This document shows, in pieces, positions 5,145 to 6,501 of a DNA stretch of 6,501 nt (position 1 is its first letter; each line of letters starts with the position of its first letter). The stretch spans positions 1 to 6,501 of the forward strand of contig NZ_JALAGT010000034.1 of NCBI RefSeq assembly GCF_022712295.1. The letters run 5' to 3'. The DNA is from Galactobacter sp. Its GTDB lineage: Bacteria; Actinomycetota; Actinomycetes; Actinomycetales; Micrococcaceae. Under the pieces are notes generated by a model that saw only the letters and a list, made by a program, of their open reading frames with translations, had not been told where the DNA came from and searched no databases. The position numbers and the translations under genes are program-made.

Positions 5145-6501
5145 TCACACTGCCGAAGACGCTGCGGACGTCTTTCCTACCGACCACAGCCTGACCGGAG
5201 CCTCTCCGTGGACCACGTGTTCACCCACGATGCGCGCCTTGTAGACCCACGGATTGTGGCTGGCCGCCGTGCGGGCATTGCGCCAGTGCCGGTCCAGATC
5301 CGTCCCGGTGTCCGTTGCCGAGGCACCCAAGGCGTCGAACAGGCGAGTGACCGCGGCAGGGACCGAGGTGGACAACGCCACCTGCCCCTGTGCTGTGGCG
5401 AGTTCCGCGCGGTCCACCGCGGCGTCGTCGGCCACTCGCAGAGCCTCGGTCCGCAAGGCAACATCCTCGCCGTCGGGCACCGAATCCTGGGCGGCGCGCA
5501 GCGCGACCCCGGCGTCGTAGGCACCCTGCAGCGCCTCCGCCGCGCGCGCCGAGACGGCGGCGGCAGCGAACGCGGCGGAGTCCACCTCACCGACCACGGC
5601 GAGCAACTGCGGATCACGCGAGGTCTCCTCGGCGTTACCGTGCGAATATCCGCGCTTGCGGGCGGCCAGGACGGCGCCGACATCGCGCGACGCGGCGCGA
5701 GCCACCCCGGCCAGGACCGAGAGCAGAACCTGCTGATACAGGGCGGTCTGATAACGGAAGCGCTCGGTCACGGGGACCACTTCCTCCACCTTCGCTGCAC
5801 GGAAGACCGTGGTGCCTGTGCCGGTGGTGCGTTGCCCGAACCCCGTCCAGTCGTCGCTGAGCTCCACGGCGTCCTGCCGCGTGGACACCAGCGAGATCAC
5901 GTCCTCACCCGTGGCCGCGTCCCTGGACCAGACGTCGATCCAGTCGGCAAAGATGGAGCCCGTCGAGTAGTACTTCTCCCCCGTCACCGTCGCGGTCCCG
6001 TCCTCGTGGCGCGTGACGACGGTGTTGACGCCGCCCAACTGCGTGGAGCCGACCTCGGTCCACGCGTTGCCCGCGATCTCCCCGGCGACGAAGCGCCGCA
6101 ACCAACGATCGCGGGAGGCGCCGAGGGGCGCCAGAAGACGGTCCTCCACGAGCGCGAAGTGACCACGCAGCGCCTGGGCCAGATTGGAGTCCGCGGCGGC
6201 GAGGTCGGTGACCAGTTCGAAGAACTCCGGAACGGTGAGCCCCTCGCCCCCGTATTCCTGGGGCACGCGCAGAGCCCCGAATCCGGCCGCAGCCAGGTCG
6301 CGGATCTCCTGGCGCGGCAGCTCCCGGGTCTGGTCCCGACGCGCGGCACCCTCGCGGATCCGCTCGAGAAGCGGAGCGTAGTGGGCCCGCAGGCGGGCCA
6401 CCCGCTCGTGGTCCTGCCCGACGGCGGGGCTCGGGTCGGTTTCGTTCGTCGACTCGGTGTTTGCCGCCTCGGTGTTTGCCGCTTTGGCGGCAGGGTTGGG
6501 C
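5145..6501 (-). CDS. Acyl-CoA dehydrogenase-fold flavin monooxygenase (DszC/SfnB-like), 5' end outside the window
   Basis: Proteins of this branch use reduced flavin and oxygen to oxygenate small, often sulfur-containing, substrates rather than dehydrogenate acyl-CoA. Numbered from GTG 6401 (418 residues): an N-terminal helical domain (1-110) contains ELPRQEIRDLAAAGFGALRVPQEYGG. The mid beta-barrel has WTEVGST at 114-120 and GEKYYSTGSIFADW at 141-154. The C-terminal four-helix domain ends with RHWRNARTAASHNPWVYKARIVGEHVVHG at about 371-399. This last segment, with His382, is typical of DszC-type monooxygenases, and the Glu base of true acyl-CoA dehydrogenases is not evident. The frame stays open to the window edge for 33 further codons rich in Asn, Thr, Glu and Pro, with no ATG. 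The real start is therefore probably outside, with GTG 6401 (weak AGGA upstream) as alternative. The terminator palindrome follows the stop. The substrate cannot be assigned; flavin reductase or sulfonate genes could lie beyond the edge. Confidence 0.88.
   Translation of the reverse strand, partial: PNPAAKAANTEAANTESTNETDPSPAVGQDHERVARLRAHYAPLLERIREGAARRDQTRELPRQEIRDLAAAGFGALRVPQEYGGEGLTVPEFFELVTDLAAADSNLAQALRGHFALVEDRLLAPLGASRDRWLRRFVAGEIAGNAWTEVGSTQLGGVNTVVTRHEDGTATVTGEKYYSTGSIFADWIDVWSRDAATGEDVISLVSTRQDAVELSDDWTGFGQRTTGTGTTVFRAAKVEEVVPVTERFRYQTALYQQVLLSVLAGVARAASRDVGAVLAARKRGYSHGNAEETSRDPQLLAVVGEVDSAAFAAAAVSARAAEALQGAYDAGVALRAAQDSVPDGEDVALRTEALRVADDAAVDRAELATAQGQVALSTSVPAAVTRLFDALGASATDTGTDLDRHWRNARTAASHNPWVYKARIVGEHVVHGEAPVRLWSVGKTSAASSAV
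6453..6482 (-). repeat. Perfect 15-bp tandem duplication in the monooxygenase N-terminus
   Basis: CTCGGTGTTTGCCGC occurs twice in direct succession. In the minus-strand reading frame it codes AANTE twice, in a polar low-complexity segment that precedes the conserved domain. A length that is a multiple of three keeps the frame, which supports translation of this upstream part, although the segment could also be non-coding if GTG 6401 is the start. Confidence 0.7.

Overview
High-GC actinobacterial chromosomal DNA, most likely Micrococcales and probably Micrococcaceae. The inference rests on strong G/C preference at third codon positions and on a secreted Rpf protein with a C-terminal LysM domain, arranged as in Micrococcus luteus Rpf. 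A GH3 lipoprotein and an HSD10-type dehydrogenase fit the same group. No tRNA, rRNA, CRISPR array, complete insertion sequence or phage gene is visible.

Left part (1-1084): a decaying umuDC mutagenesis operon on the minus strand. The umuD-like gene keeps the S24 fold but has Ala where the catalytic Ser should be and Arg where the catalytic Lys should be. It lacks a good self-cleavage site, and its first ~40 codons look as if they lie in the wrong frame. The umuC gene that follows is cut after about 116 recognisable residues, before the catalytic SIDE motif. Between them is a three-copy 16-bp repeat, each copy carrying an overlapping ATG and TGA. A half-preserved LexA-type operator lies just upstream of umuD. 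Positions 1-119 have no recognisable content.

Middle part (1085-3978): a GH3 lipoprotein (minus) and a HAD phosphatase/mutase-like protein (plus) are divergent across a 97-bp gap. The HAD gene converges with an HSD10-like short-chain dehydrogenase (minus). The stop codon of the dehydrogenase lies inside a degenerate 15-bp tandem repeat.

Right part (4010-6501): a perfect 22-bp stem-loop terminates a resuscitation-promoting factor gene (minus), a cell-wall lytic transglycosylase with a Q/P/V-rich linker and a LysM domain. Its ~150-nt upstream leader can form several hairpins. A 46-bp perfect palindrome separates it from a DszC/SfnB-like flavin monooxygenase of acyl-CoA dehydrogenase fold (minus), which runs off the right edge.

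The genes do not form one pathway. GH3 and Rpf both act on peptidoglycan outside the membrane but are transcribed separately. The strongest departures from expectation are the catalytically stripped UmuD-like protein with its truncated partner and the start/stop repeat between them. I see no convincing new multi-gene system.
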